From the NCBI RefSeq assembly GCF_949987515.2, contig NC_082701.1, positions 39,945,755 through 40,009,754 of the forward strand: a DNA stretch of 64,000 nt, given 5' to 3'. Origin of the DNA: Delphinus delphis (Eukaryota > Chordata > Mammalia > Artiodactyla > Delphinidae). Shown here piece after piece: positions 36,233 to 48,665 of the stretch; the first letter of the stretch is position 1; each line of letters opens with the position of its first letter. Position numbers and translations under genes: made by a program. The notes beneath the pieces were generated by a model that worked only from the letters and a program-made list of their open reading frames with translations, had not been told where the DNA came from and did no database searches.

Positions 36233-37735
36233 TTTTTGTTTAATTTTTTTTTTTAATGAGATCAGCTTATGGATTATAGTATGGGACAGACTGGGAAGGT
36301 GCCAGGACCTATAGTGATGAGCTTCCCAGGAATAGACCAACAAACAGACAGGAGTAGCCCAGACAGACAGACAGAAGGACAGGGAAACAAAGCCAAATGG
36401 GTAAGAGGCCTAGGCCCAGCCTCAGCAGCTGTGTCTGGCCTCCAGATCCAGCTCTACCCTGGGGACCTGGGGGATGAGCACGGCTAGCAGGGGCCTCAGT
36501 TCTTGTAGGGTCCCCTCTCCTCACTCTCTCCTACCCTCAACAGCAGGCTGGGACCTTTGACGGGTGTTGTCTCTGGGGCTAGGGAATGGTTGGTCTGGAG
36601 TCATGGGCAGAGGGGTCAAGGCTCTTGGAGGCTCCCTGGGGAGGTGGAGGCCTGGGTAATATGGGGATAGCAGCAGCACTGGGGGGAATCTGATCAGGCA
36701 ACAGGCGCCTGGGGTGGGGCACTGCTCAGCAGGGCCCCTATATCTAGGGCAGGCCCCCCACCCTGCCCACCACACCAACATGGTGCAATAAATAGAGTTT
36801 CAAGTAGTAAGTCAGTGTCAGGTAGGAGATCTGGGGGCTGGCAGACAGGCAGGGGCTTGAGAGAGGCCCCAGTCGGCCCACCAAGTGTTCTCAGTGGGCT
36901 CCAGCTATATCAAGTCTGTCTGTGTGCACTGGAGTAGGGACCTGGCCCCTGTGTCCACGTAGGGGCTCAGCCTCTCAGACCAGTGCCAAAGCCTGCTCAG
37001 TGGGGCAGAAGCAGGGCAGCATGGTGCCTACAGCATCCATGATGGCTGCCAGGTGTTCGTCCTGTGCCTGGGGCCCAAAGAGCTGCCTGAAGTCTGCCAG
37101 GCGCAGCAAGTACTCAAGGCTGTGGCCAGAGAAGCCTCAGCAGGCCAGGATCTGCGTAGCAATGGCCTCCTCAGGCGCAGGGCCCAGGTAACCAGGGTTC
37201 TGCGGGGTGGCCACGTAGGCCAGTGCCTTGAGTGGTTGGTCAGGGGCATCTTGAGGGCAGAAGGTGACCTCCTCGGTTTCATAGCTACCAAGCACTGCCT
37301 CCCACACGTTCAAGTACTTCAGGGCCTCATTGACCTGCTCACCTTGCACCTGGTACGCCACACCCCAAGTGCAGCCCTCATGATCTTCAGGGAGGGTCAC
37401 CACACGACCAGGCATCTTGTCGCTGCCCTGATGGAAGGTGTCTCCCTGTCAGAGGCGGCTGCTGTAGTGGTGCACGAAGACCACACGACTGTTGCTGTAG
37501 GCAAAGTCAGGCCTCCACACCAGGGAGCCGTACCCGGAAATCCACAGCGCTTGGGGGCCGCCGTCGTCCTTGGGGGGTGGGGTGTTCTGGGCTGCCAACT
37601 CCTGCTTCATGGTGCCGGCCACAGAATGGGCCCGGGCCGCCTCCAGGGCTGGTCTCCGGTGCGGGCATGGCAAGACAGACAGACGTACCCACCTGGCCTG
37701 GCACTGCTTGGCCGCTCCTGTTTGTTTAATTTTTT
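36233..37735 (-). pseudogene. CHAC1: Processed CHAC1 retropseudogene
   Basis: CHAC1 is a gamma-glutamylcyclotransferase that degrades glutathione. Without introns, the minus strand encodes its start at 37610 ('MKQELAAQNTPPP'), the fold signature 'SGYGSLVWRPDFAYSNSR', 'KMPGRVVTLPEDHEGCTWGV', 'ALAYVATPQNPGYLGPAPEE' and the end 'LPCFCPTEQALALV' near 36975. A stop replaces Trp at 37451-37449, just after 'HHYSSRL', and another replaces Arg at 37139-37137 in 'ILAC*GFSGH'. The 3' UTR copy reaches a minus-strand A run at about 36243-36254. The motif 'tttgtttaattttt' on both sides (about 36236 and 37721) is a target-site duplication. Confidence 0.93.
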
Positions 37736-38489
37736 GTGTAACTGTAATTCATTCCCAAATTGCAGTGAGATCAGACTCTTCAAGATAGTCTTAATCAGTT
37801 TCACTTTCTTATAGTCTCCTTTTGGAGTCTTTTGACTGTGTCAGTCTGAACAGACTTCCTTCAACACCTGGAACTGTCATCCTGGGATCTCCCTTCATAA
37901 TAGCCCTGGGGATTCATTCCCTTCGCCTGTCTGGTATGTTGGGTCTCCTATTGTATTTTTCTTTCCTTGGTTTACTCCTTCATTTTGATGAAAAACGTCC
38001 TCTAGTAGCTTCCTAAGAATAAGTATGTAGAGAATAAAGTTTTTGAGACTTCACATGTTTTAAAATGTCTTTTTTATCTTCACACTTGTCTGATGGTTTC
38101 TGTATATCATTCTCGGTTAGGAAAAAATTTGCTTCCTAGTCTGAAGCCATTCTGATCGTTGATCCTTTTCTGTGCCGTGTTCTTTCTCAGTGAAATCTTG
38201 TACGATCCTTTCTTTATCCTCCATGTTCTGAAGTTTCACAGTGATGTACCTTGGTGTGTGTGTGTCTCTTTTCATCCATTTTACTAGGTACTTTTTGGGC
38301 TCTTTCAATGTAGAAACTTGTATCCTTCAGTTCTGGGAGTTTTTCTTTTTTATACATCTCCCTCCATTTTCTCTGTCTCTCTTATTGGAAGTTTTGCTAT
38401 TTGAATGTTGACCCTCCTGGACCGGTCTCCCTTTCTTTTTTTTTTTTTTTTTTGTCCTATTTTCCATCTCTTTCTCCTTTTGCTCTACA

Positions 38490-38900
38490 TTCTAAAAACA
38501 TTTTATGAAAAATTTTTAACTCTACAAAAGTAAACAAAATAGTGTAATGAGTCCCTGTGTGCCCATCATCTAGCTTCAATAATTATCAACCCATAGTTAA
38601 TATTGTTTCATCTATACCCCTGTCCACAGCGTATTGTTTTGACGTGAATGTTAGGCATTTATATCATTTCATCTGTAAATATTTCAATATATATGTTTAA
38701 AACAGATGGTGTCTTATTAAAAACATAACCACAATAAGTATGTGCACATTAAAAAATTAACAAGAATTTGTTAACATCAAATATCCAGTCAGTTCTCAAG
38801 TTTTTAATTATCTCCGTATCTTAAACTTTTTGTTTTTTTTATTACTGTTTGTTTGAATCAGTAAAGTGCACATATTATGATGGGTTGATATCTCATAAGG
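38490..38900. repeat. Old interspersed repeat, same family as 14220-14660
   Basis: Contains 'gtgcccatcatctagcttca' and 'aattatcaacccatagttaa', followed by 'gttgatatctcataaggctt'. This parallels the order of motifs at 14280-14660. Family name not determined. Confidence 0.5.
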
Positions 38901-38910
38901 CTTCTTAGCT

Positions 38911-39112
38911 ACACTGTTCAGTATGATAGCCACTAGCCACTTATGGCTATATAAATTGAAATTAATTAAAATAACATAAAATTAAAAATTCACTTCCTCA
39001 GTTGCGTCAGCCACATTTCAGATGTTCACATGGCTGGTGGTTACTAGATTGGGCAGTGCAGAAGTAGAACATTTCCATCATTACAGAAAGTTCTGTTGGA
39101 CAGTGCTGATCT
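38911..39112. mobile_element. MER20-like DNA transposon relic
   Basis: Carries 'tagccactagccacttatgg' and 'tgttggacagtgctga', the characteristic parts of the hAT-Charlie element MER20, with roughly its usual length of about 200 bp. Confidence 0.8.
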
Positions 39113-39574
39113 ATGGGCACCCTCTCTTTTTCTTTTATGTTTGGTTTTCTGCAGCTTGACTGTTATGGACCTAGGTGTTTTCATTGTATTCATCTGGCTT
39201 TCAGCTGCTTGACTGTTAAGTACCTAGGTGTTTTCATTGTATTTATCTGGCTTCGGGTTCACTGAGCTTGGATCTGTAAATTGATAGTTTCTGCCAAATT
39301 TGGGAAATTTTTTTCCATTATTTCTTTAAATTTTTTTCTGCCTCAGCATCCCTGTTCCCTCCTTTCAGACCTCCACTTACACATATGTGTAACCACTCGA
39401 TATTGTCCCTCAGATCACTAAGGGTGGTTTTTAGGTATTGTTTTCTTCCTTTGTGTTCTTCAGATGAGGTGATTCCTGTTGATCTGTCTTCAAGTATACA
39501 GACGCTCCTTTTATAGGCTACAGTGTTCTGTTACATCCATTCAGTATAACTTTCATTTCAGATATTGTACTTTT

Positions 39575-39709
39575 CGGGACTTCCCTGGCAGTCCAGTGGT
39601 TAAAACTCTGCACTTCCACTGCAGGGGGCACAGGTTCAGGCCCTGGTCTGGGAACTAAGATCCCACAGGCCTCACGGCACGGCCAAAAATAAAAAATAAA
39701 AACAGCAAC
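39575..39709 (+). mobile_element. Short CHR-type SINE
   Basis: Starts 'gggacttccctggcagtcca' with an A-rich tail. Target-site duplication 'agatattgtacttttc' at 39559-39574 and 'agatactgtacttttc' at 39710-39725. Confidence 0.92.
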
Positions 39710-40328
39710 AGATACTGTACTTTTCAGTTCTAGGACTTCCATTTGGTTCTTTGCTAAAATTCCCCATCTGTTCACTCAGGAGTGCAACTGAAAAACCCTG
39801 TTTCACAGCCTACTCTTCCTTTATTCAACTTCTACCCTTTGGACATCCCTTGGGCCTAAGAATATGCTTACTGACCCTCAGGAAAAGTGACCAGTAGAAG
39901 TATTTCAAGAAGGCCCTGGAAACAGTGTTAGGGCTTTTAAGCCAGGAAATTCTGTGTGTTCTACCTGGGCATGTCTCTTTGGCCGTGTGGATTCTTCTAT
40001 ACAGGGGTTCCGAGGAGGCCAGAGGAACATCAGAGTATGGCCCTCTAAACCATGAGGGCCAGGTTAGGAGCTCCAGTTACCCATCACCGAGGGTAGCTGG
40101 AATCCTCTGTGTCAGTACTTTCATGTCTTTCTTTAGGGGCTGGCTTAATTTTTCAAAAAATTATCCTTGCCTCTCCTGTTTAGAATATAAAGAGTTTCTA
40201 GCAGCCTCCTGGGAGCTAAATTGGGAAAGAGGGCTGGAGAGTCTCAGCATTCAGTATATGCATAAATTCACTTCCTTCACCACCCCTCAGCCATGCTTGG
40301 CATCCCCTTCAAAGTGCCATCTATCTTA

Positions 40329-40638
40329 CTATTTTATTTTTTATATATTTATTTATTTTTGGCTGCATTGGGTCTTCATTGCTGCGCAGAGGCTTTCTCT
40401 AGTTGTGGCGAGCGGGGGCTACTCTTTGTTTGGGTGCACTGGCTTCTCATTGCGGTGGCTTCTCTTGTGGAGCACAGGCTCTAGGCGCTGTAGTAGTTGT
40501 GGCACGTGGGCAACAGTAGTTGTGGCGCACGGGCTTAGTTGCTCCGTGGCATGTGGGATCTTCCCAGACCAGGGCTCAAACCTGTGTCCCCTGTGTTGGC
40601 AGGTGGATTCTTAACCACTGCGCCACCAGGGAAGTCCC
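40329..40638 (-). mobile_element. CHR-1-like SINE
   Basis: Long-form minus-strand copy with an 18-bp duplication 'aaagtgccatctatctta' at 40311-40328 and 40639-40656. Confidence 0.94.
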
Positions 40639-41371
40639 AAAGTGCCATCTATCTTATTTTCTCTGAAAGAATCAATCTTTCAGTTTTATTGAGGGGCTGA
40701 GGTAGCTTAGAATGGTGGGGGGATCTAGGGCTGTAACAGTTTCTTGATCCTCTTTCTTTTAACATCCCCTCCCCCCATTTCTCCTCCATACAGTTCCAGA
40801 GGCACTACCAGTCCTAAGCCTTTGAGAATTCTGTGGTATTTTTGCTAACACCATTTGTTTCACAGTTACTGAGATTTTGTTGCAGTTGTATTTTCTCTTC
40901 CCCATCTCTATGAATTTATACCTTTAAATTTTTTCCCTTTAATTATGGCAGAATTTCTTCCAAGAGAAAGAAAATTTAAATGTGATTTTAAGTCTACTGT
41001 CTTTACCTGAAAGCCTGATGTCCCCTTCATAAAAATTCTTCTTTCCTTCTATACTACTTTATGGTTAGAGGTTAACCTATGGATAAAGAATTGGTCCTTT
41101 AGTGTATATGGTTTTTATTATCTATCTTTGTATCCCCTTTATACCCCACATAAGTGTTGTTTAATAAGAGGATGGATATTAATTAGGGAAAAGCCATAAT
41201 GTCTTGGTTTTTTCTTTAGATGTCTCTTCTAAAACAAGGCAGTATTCATCAACTGTGTTCATTTAACCTTTGAATGATTAGGGCAGGAAGTGCTGAGGAT
41301 GCTAGCTGCAAAGGACACAGTCTTACAATCCCATTTATTCATATCTTTAAGATCTTTGTCAGCCAAAAGGG

Positions 41372-41544
41372 TTTTTTTGTTTGTTTTCTTTGGCTGCATT
41401 GGGTCTTAGTTGCGGCACCCGGGCGCTAGAGTGCGGGCTTAGTTGCCCCATAGCATGTGGGATCTTAGTTCCCTGACCACAGATCAAACCCGCGTCCCCT
41501 GCATTGGAAGGCGGATTCTTAACCACTGGACCATCAGGGAAGTC
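41372..41544 (-). mobile_element. CHR-type SINE, internally shortened
   Basis: Minus-strand element with a T-rich left end, 'ggctgcattgggtcttagtt' and tRNA-like head 'gacttccctgatggtccagt' on the minus strand. It is flanked by imperfect 'ccaaaagg/ccaaaagt' copies. Confidence 0.9.
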
Positions 41545-42389
41545 CCCAAAAGTTTTTTGTTTTTTGGGTTTTTTTGCCAGTGTATGGCCCTGAGAAAAGT
41601 GTGTCCCTTGCTACTCCTATATTGCAGTCCCAGCCTGTGAGACAATCAGTTGCAGATGGTGCCTGTCCCTAATATTTCATGTCTTCCATATGTCTGTTCA
41701 CACTCAGAAAGCCCACAGCTGTAGCTATTGTACCAGAAAAACTGGTAAATGCTTCCAAACGGAAGACCTTTTCAGCAGCTTCCATCAAAGGAAGCAAACC
41801 AGCTTGGCATTCACTGACTTTTCTTGACTGTTGTGCAAGCCAAACAACCTCAGTATTAAAGCCTCCTTTGCTCTTCCGGGATCCACCGTTGAGGACAGTG
41901 CACTCTGATTGCTTTTATGGAACCACATGCTGCTTGAATAGACGTTGAGTCCTTGAGGTGGTGGATCTTAGGAGAACTATAAGAGATTCCCAGGTCACAG
42001 ATAGATCCAATGCTGAAAATAACCCCCGTAGACAGGACAGAATCTGAAATATTCCATTAGCAGTATGTAGGTAATGGTTATGAAAGATCTTGGTTATGAA
42101 AGATGAAAATATTTTACCACCAAAGAAAAAATTGTTTTTTTCTGATTGCTGCTTCAAATTTGATATATTTTTCATGTCACATCAGGACTATAAATGTTTC
42201 TTTTAATCTCATCTGAGAAATAGGGTATCTTATATACTAGATGTTCCTTTTTCACTAGGTTGGCCTTAGTAAGAACCCTCTTTATCCTTTTTGTCTGGAT
42301 AATCAAGATTCTGCTCGACAGTATCTTTTGTCTTTCTATAACCAGAACTCAACTACTGGCTTCTGGGACTCTCTTTTAGGATATGTTTA

Positions 42390-42721
42390 TTTTTAAATTT
42401 TTATTTATTTTTTTATTTTGGCTGCGTTGGGTCTTCATTGCTGTGTGTGGGCTTTCTCTAGTTGTGGTGAGCGGGGGCTACTCTTCGTTGTAATGCACAG
42501 GTTTCTCCTTGCGGTGGCTTCTCTTTGTCGTGGAGCATGGGCTCTAGGCGCACGGGCTTCAGTCTGCGGCATGCAGACTCAGTAGTTGTGGCTTGCAGGC
42601 TGTAGAGCACGGGCTCAGTAGTGGCTCCTCAGCATGTGGGATCTTCCTGGACCAGGGATTGAACCTGTGTCCCCTGCGTTGGCAGGCGGATTGTTTTTCA
42701 GTACGCCAGCAGGGAAGTCCC
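42390..42721 (-). mobile_element. CHR-1-like SINE
   Basis: Long-form minus-strand copy between 'aggatatgttt' (about 42379) and 'aggaatatgttt' (about 42722), a near-perfect target-site duplication. Confidence 0.92.
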
Positions 42722-42799
42722 AGGAATATGTTTGTTAATAGCGACGGCCCTGCTTGAATAACCACACATAAGCAGTAGATAAGAATTCTGTATTCTGAG

Positions 42800-42902
42800 G
42801 AACTTCCCTGGCAGTCCAGTGGTTAAGACTCTGTGCTTTCACTGCAGGGGCTGCGGGTTCGATGTCTGGTCGGGGAACTAAGGTCCCACATGCTGTGTGG
42901 CT
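42800..42902 (+). mobile_element. CHR-type SINE cut off at its 3' side
   Basis: Starts 'gaacttccctggcagtccag' and runs to 'catgctgtgtggctc', then ends without the usual 'gccaaaaa' tail. It passes directly into GC-rich DNA. This looks like a rearrangement breakpoint. Confidence 0.85.
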
Positions 42903-43046
42903 CTGTCTCAGCAGAGGGCCATTCCCCGGGGGAACCTGCACAAACCTTGAACTTTTCCGGGGTTCAGAGTCTCCGATGTCTCCTCCTCCCCGCCGCCGCC
43001 CCCGCCCTGCCCCCGGATGCCCGATATCTCGGTGCAGCCTGGCATC

Positions 43047-43776
<730 letters not shown>

Positions 43777-43789
43777 AGTGAGTTTGGGT

Positions 43790-44640
43790 GAGCGGAGCAC
43801 CCCGCCTACTGGGCTGCGGGCGGCGAGACCCCGACGCCACACGAGGGGCCGGGGCACCGGGCGCCCGCGCAGCCTGCGGCCAGGGATTGCACGAAGCCGC
43901 CGCCGCCGCCACCTCCGCCTCCTCGGCGATCACGCCGGCTGCTCCGCAGTAAATGACTCGAGAGAAACACACACACTCGCGCTCGCCCGCCCTCCTTCCT
44001 CGTCCGGGATTCAGCGCCCACCCCGGCAGTAGCGGGCGCGGAGCCTGGCGCGCTCGCTCCCTTCCCCTCCCCTCCCCGATTCCCCGTGGTCACGTGGCCC
44101 CGGAGCGCGCGGCCCACGACTCGCGCGCCACGGAGACGCCCCCCAACCCCTGCCTCGCGCCCCAGCTTCTCCTCCCCTGTCCACGTGTCCATTCCGCATT
44201 CCCAGCCTGGGAGCGCGCGCGTCTCCTTAATGAGACTTGGGCAAGGGCCGACCTCACGATTCCGTTAACCCCTGTTTGATGTTTTATTTTTCCTCCCCAG
44301 AGCAGGCTAGCGCTGGGGCCCCAGTGGGGCTGGCCGGCTGCGGCGGCCACATTTCCCCCCCGGGAAGACGCCACCGCAGCCACTGTTGTCCCTTTTCAAA
44401 GGACGCTGTCTCCTCGCCGGGCGCCAGAGGTGTTTTACGGCCTCTCGGAGAGAGGCGCGCATAGAGGGTACCCTATCCCCACCGCCAGAGTCTGCATGGG
44501 GCTCTTCGGAGCCCTGGGTGGGAATCAGCCGAGCTGTCGCGCCCAGCCCCTCTCGGGCCGCGCCAGAGCTCGCCGGCTCAGCTCCGTTTGGGGATGGGTC
44601 CGGGACGCAGCTCCTGCAAAACCTGTCCGCTGCTTGGGGT
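43790..44640. promoter_or_regulatory. CpG-rich island not linked to a recognised gene
   Basis: High density of CG dinucleotides ('gcgggcggcgagaccccgac', 'gccgccgccgcc', 'gggagcgcgcgcg'). Such islands usually mark promoters. No start-codon exon of a known gene is seen on either strand. A possible acceptor 'tttttcctccccag' lies at about 44300. Confidence 0.5.
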
Positions 44641-46383
44641 GGAGGGACACGAAGAGGAGGGGACATGCCTTCCTACAAGTTGTTTTGCCAGCCTTTAAAG
44701 GGACATGGGGATGGGGGTGGGGAACTGTCCTCTTGCACACTCACCCAGGCACCTGCCGAGGGGCAGGGGTGGGGGGGTGGCGTTCTTTCCCACCGTCAGG
44801 CCCGTTCCATTCGAGCGCAACCCAGATCAGACCAGACGAGTCAACCGTCAACTGTCAGCCAGGCATTGGATCAATAGAAATGATTTTATAGCATCGTTGG
44901 GTATCACGCCCCAACCCCCAAGGACCGGCTCTCAATCCCACTGTACTCTGGAGGAAGAGGGTCTTCAATCCTATGGACATAGGTCGTATGCCGGGGGTGT
45001 GTGTGTGGATCTTCAGGGTCACCGCCCCCCTCCCATATCTCTTCACTCAACCAGACAGAGTGTGGGAAGAGGTAGGTCAGAGCAAGGCCAGCTGGGGCGC
45101 TTCGTCTCTGTCCCTCATCTGCCTGTCTCAGTCCTAGAACTCTCGACACTGTGAGTTTCCTTTTCATCTAGAAAAGTGACATTTTCTTTTTGGAAAATGG
45201 GCTTGGAGCCTTCCCGGAAGCCTCCCTCCTCCTGGGCTGCTGGCTGTTGCCGCCTCAGCTTGGCACGGGGGCCTGCGGAGAGCGGCTCTCGTCCCTCCCC
45301 ATAGCCCACGTCTGTCTGGAGCTCGGAGGTGCAGTGTGGGGAGGGCTGGCCGGGCTGTTGGCGGCCCTGGGGATGGAAGGTGCTGGAGTTGTCAAGGAAG
45401 ATGATTCTCATTAGGCCCCTAATGTCTGATGGCAATTAGCGTCACCCAAGGGCTTATTCACCATCCCACTGAGAGGCGAGCCAGCCTCTGTGTGGGAGAA
45501 AGGGGGAAAGAAACCACCTCCTGAGACTGGCCTGGGGTGGGGGTGGGGGTCCAGGAGGAGGAGGACGAAAGCAGGGAGGTCTCCTACCTCTGCCCACCTC
45601 CCCACAAGGAAGGGGCACGGGGCTTGTAAAGAGTAAGTCCAGGGGACAGACACAAGTTTGCTTTTCTGAGCTGAGGACCCACTGCTCCGGTGATGTGGGT
45701 CAGCGATTTCAGTCCACTCTCCCAGCTTCCTCTGGAGACTGGGCACAGTGTTCCGGTTCTTCTCTCTAGCCCTGCCCCCATAACCCAGAGCCCTTAGATA
45801 ATAGGAATCCAATCTCCCTCTGCCCACTCAGTTTCCCCTCCTCCCTCCCTCCCTCTCTTCCCTCTCCCTCCCTTTCACAATATGGTGAAAATTTCTGATA
45901 CCACAGCCACTGCTCACAACGGTGAGCAAGACCGACATAGCCTGTCCTCGTGGAACTTCCATTCTAGAGGGGAAGACAGACACTAAGCTTGTGATTGATT
46001 ACAAGCTGTGATAAGTATGTGGCATAAAAATGCAAGCATTTTTGCTCATCTTATGGAGAAGACTGAGACCCAGAGTCAGGAAGGGTTGGGGGTCGGGGCA
46101 GCCTGCTATCATTAGGGAATATGTAATTTCAGCCTCAGATACTTCCGGTACCTTCTATGTGGATCCACCTTCATGGACCCTAGAATAACCCCAGCCTTCT
46201 GCCAGGCAGCCGGAAAGAAGTTGGGCCCATCAGGGACCCACACAAAAACTGCCTGACCTGCCACGACGGTGGACCTGGTGACATCTGCCCCTGTTTTTCA
46301 GGACCCCTGCCCACAGAAGAAGATAGGACAGGTCAATGTGGGCCTTCACTAAGGGGAGCTCAATGTTTGTGTGATGGGGGGGT

Positions 46384-46542
46384 GCACAGTCGCATCTTGG
46401 ACAGCAGGATGAGGAGCTGCTTCTGGCAAAGGGACTTGGTGCCGTGGGGACACACCCGCAGCTGTGCCGACACGGGCCGGCTGCCCCCGGGCCCGTGGAC
46501 CTCCCGTTTCTGCCGGATCAGGCTGCTGACCAGTGCCGCCAT
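46384..46542 (-). pseudogene. FGF11: FGF11 first coding exon, broken off inside the exon
   Basis: FGF11 (FHF3) is an intracellular fibroblast growth factor homologous factor. Its first exon encodes the N-terminal tail. The minus strand from 46542 reads '[15 protein letters not shown]', '[14 protein letters not shown]' and '[20 protein letters not shown]', 53 codons matching FGF11 closely. After 'RLC' the match stops abruptly where FGF11 would continue GGRPARPDRG; instead 'TPPSHKH' and a stop follow. No splice donor lies at the break, and no other FGF11 exon is in the window. It follows TMEM102 on the same strand, as in human. Confidence 0.92.
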
Positions 46543-48660
46543 GGCACCCCGGGAGGAGACACCCCAAAACCGGCAGGCTCCCGGAGCACGCTGGGCCCCC
46601 CCAGAGAAGCCCGCTAGCTCACCAGGACATGCTCTTGACTCTCCGGTCCGACTCGCCGCCTCACCCACGGGACCTGAGGATAAGCCCTAGACGACCCCCA
46701 CCCCAGGCACCAGCTCCCACCCTTGGGCCTCTTGCTAGCTTCGCCAGACCCAGCAGCCTATGTACCTGTCAGTTGACCCCACCCTCGACCTTTGCCCCCC
46801 GCAGAAAACTCCCCCTTCTCTGATCTCCAGTGTCCCTGTCCCCCACTAACACTATCCCAAAGCCAAGACCCTCAAATTTTCCACGATGTGGTTCCAATAT
46901 CCCCAGGCACCTTTCCACCCTATTTCCGGGCCCTGCACTCCTGCCAAAGCCACTCTTGTAATTTTAAGGGTGTGGGTCCTTAGCTTTGGGGATATTAGCT
47001 CACCCCACCCCTGCTGGGGTGCTGCCAGTGTCTAGGAAGAACCCAACCTTGGTGTCTTTTCCTTTGCCACCCACTAAGTGAAGAATCCCCCACTTTTTTT
47101 CACTGAAATCCCCCAAAAACTATGCCTTGGAATATCCAGACTGTCGCCAATCAGCGAGAAGAGGTTCCCAGACCCTGTCTCTGGACGATACCGCTTTTTA
47201 CCAAGTCACCCCCATTTCTAGTGGCACAGCATTCCAGCTGCTGAGCCCCTTTCCTCACCTTGTTACCATCCACTCCTTTTGAAGTCACCTCCAAATCCGC
47301 CCTTCCTAGTGGTTACAACAGGTGGTTGTCTGGAGGGCCCTGTGTCACCTCGGAATAAGGAGCACAGGTTTTTGGCTTTTTTTTTCTGGCAGCCCCTAAT
47401 TTCCTCGGGGACAGCTGGTGCTGTTTAGATTCCACGCCCTCCAATCCAGCCAGCACCCCCGAGAGAGAAGTGCACCCACGTTGTCACAGGTCCCCAAATG
47501 TGAACAGACCCGCTATAAGTCAGAGCGCATCAGAGCTTTCTGTGACAGGGCTTCCTTGTCCTCCCCGGGACTGCCTATAGCGCCCCCTCTTCCTTCCCCG
47601 ACGCCCCTCAACCTCTCCTGTCTTGTCGATCCTGTGACGGCTGGTGCTGGCTCGGTTTCCAGGATCCTCTCTCCCTGTACTCAGCAAGCGGAGCTTCCCC
47701 CCACGCCCGGCTAGGCGTCCCGGACCCCAGGAAGGAGTGAGGGTGTTTCCGCAGAGTGCCCTGGTCTGGCGAAGTGAGCACTGGGCCTGGCGGCTGGACC
47801 AAACCGAGCGGCGGCAACGGCGGCAGCGGTAGCGGCTGTGGGAAGCTGAGGCGGCGGCGGCGGCGACAGCGGATTTCCCCTCCTCCGAGAGCGGGTCTGG
47901 TGGCGGGGCAGGGGGTGGAGATGCCGGGAAAGAGGGGGAGGTGAAGCTGGGCAGGCGGAACCCCGGGGATCCTTGGAGGCAGGGAGTGGCAACGGTCTTA
48001 GAGACAGGCGGAGCCGAGGCAAGGCCGCATATCTCGCATGTCTCGGGGTTCAGAGCAGGAGGGACAAGGAGGCGACTCCACTGAATGGAACTCTGGATGG
48101 GGGGAGAGGTTGGGCTTAGATAGATGGAATGGCAGATGCCCCGAGAACGGAGAAAGGGACCCTACTGCCCGGGATGGAGGGCAGAACTGGATGAGGAAGG
48201 TGGCGGGAATAACTGAAGAGATAGCGGTGGTGGTGAGGTCTAGCCTGGGGTGAAATCCGGCCTCCTTAATGTCTCTGCTTTTGTGTGAGACAAATTGGTC
48301 AGTCCCTGGTCTCCATACCTTTCTCCTTTACACGTTTTTTCAGCAAATATATTACCCCCATCCCGATTGACTCCTAAGAGAAAAGACCATAAGAACTGGA
48401 GGGAGATGGATGCCAGAGGCTGCACCGGAGTGGGCGGGGTGCTGGCCACAGATTTGGAAAGTGGAGAGGCCAGAATGGAACGACCTGTGCCAGGGATGGG
48501 GCGGGAGGAGGGTGGGAGGAAGCGGAGGAACCGGCGAGGAGGCCTTCTAGAACGGGCTCTGCGGGCTCAAAGTGCTCAGCCTGTCTCCCAGGTGAGGGGA
48601 GAGCAGTCCCCTCCACATCCCGCTGGCCAACAGAAGCACATTCCAGGTTAGTAGGAACAG
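46543..48660. promoter_or_regulatory. Upstream region of FGF11 with CpG-rich part
   Basis: DNA between the FGF11 start and the TMEM102 end. A CpG-rich stretch with 'gcggcaacggcggcagcggt' lies at about 47640-48010 and could be the FGF11 promoter island. The remainder (46680-47600 and 48010-48660) shows no gene I recognise. Confidence 0.5.
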
Positions 48661-48665
48661 CGTCT

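Larger units (their letters stand above)
37736..42799. other. AT-rich intergenic or intronic DNA with repeats
   Basis: Includes old LINE-like sequence (37740-38400 and 39110-39510, family not assigned), a poly-T at about 38438-38453, the repeat shared with 14220-14660, a MER20 relic and four CHR SINEs. A roughly 50-bp tandem duplication 'cttgactgtta'...'catctggctt' lies at about 39155-39255. No gene is recognised. Confidence 0.55.

Noticed and set aside
37053..37814. 253-codon plus-strand open frame
   Set aside because: It is the antisense of the CHAC1 retropseudogene and has no independent similarity.
44386..44891. Overlapping 150-160-codon frames in the GC-rich island
   Set aside because: Several frames are open at once, as expected from high GC. 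No known domain, no clear splice or start context.
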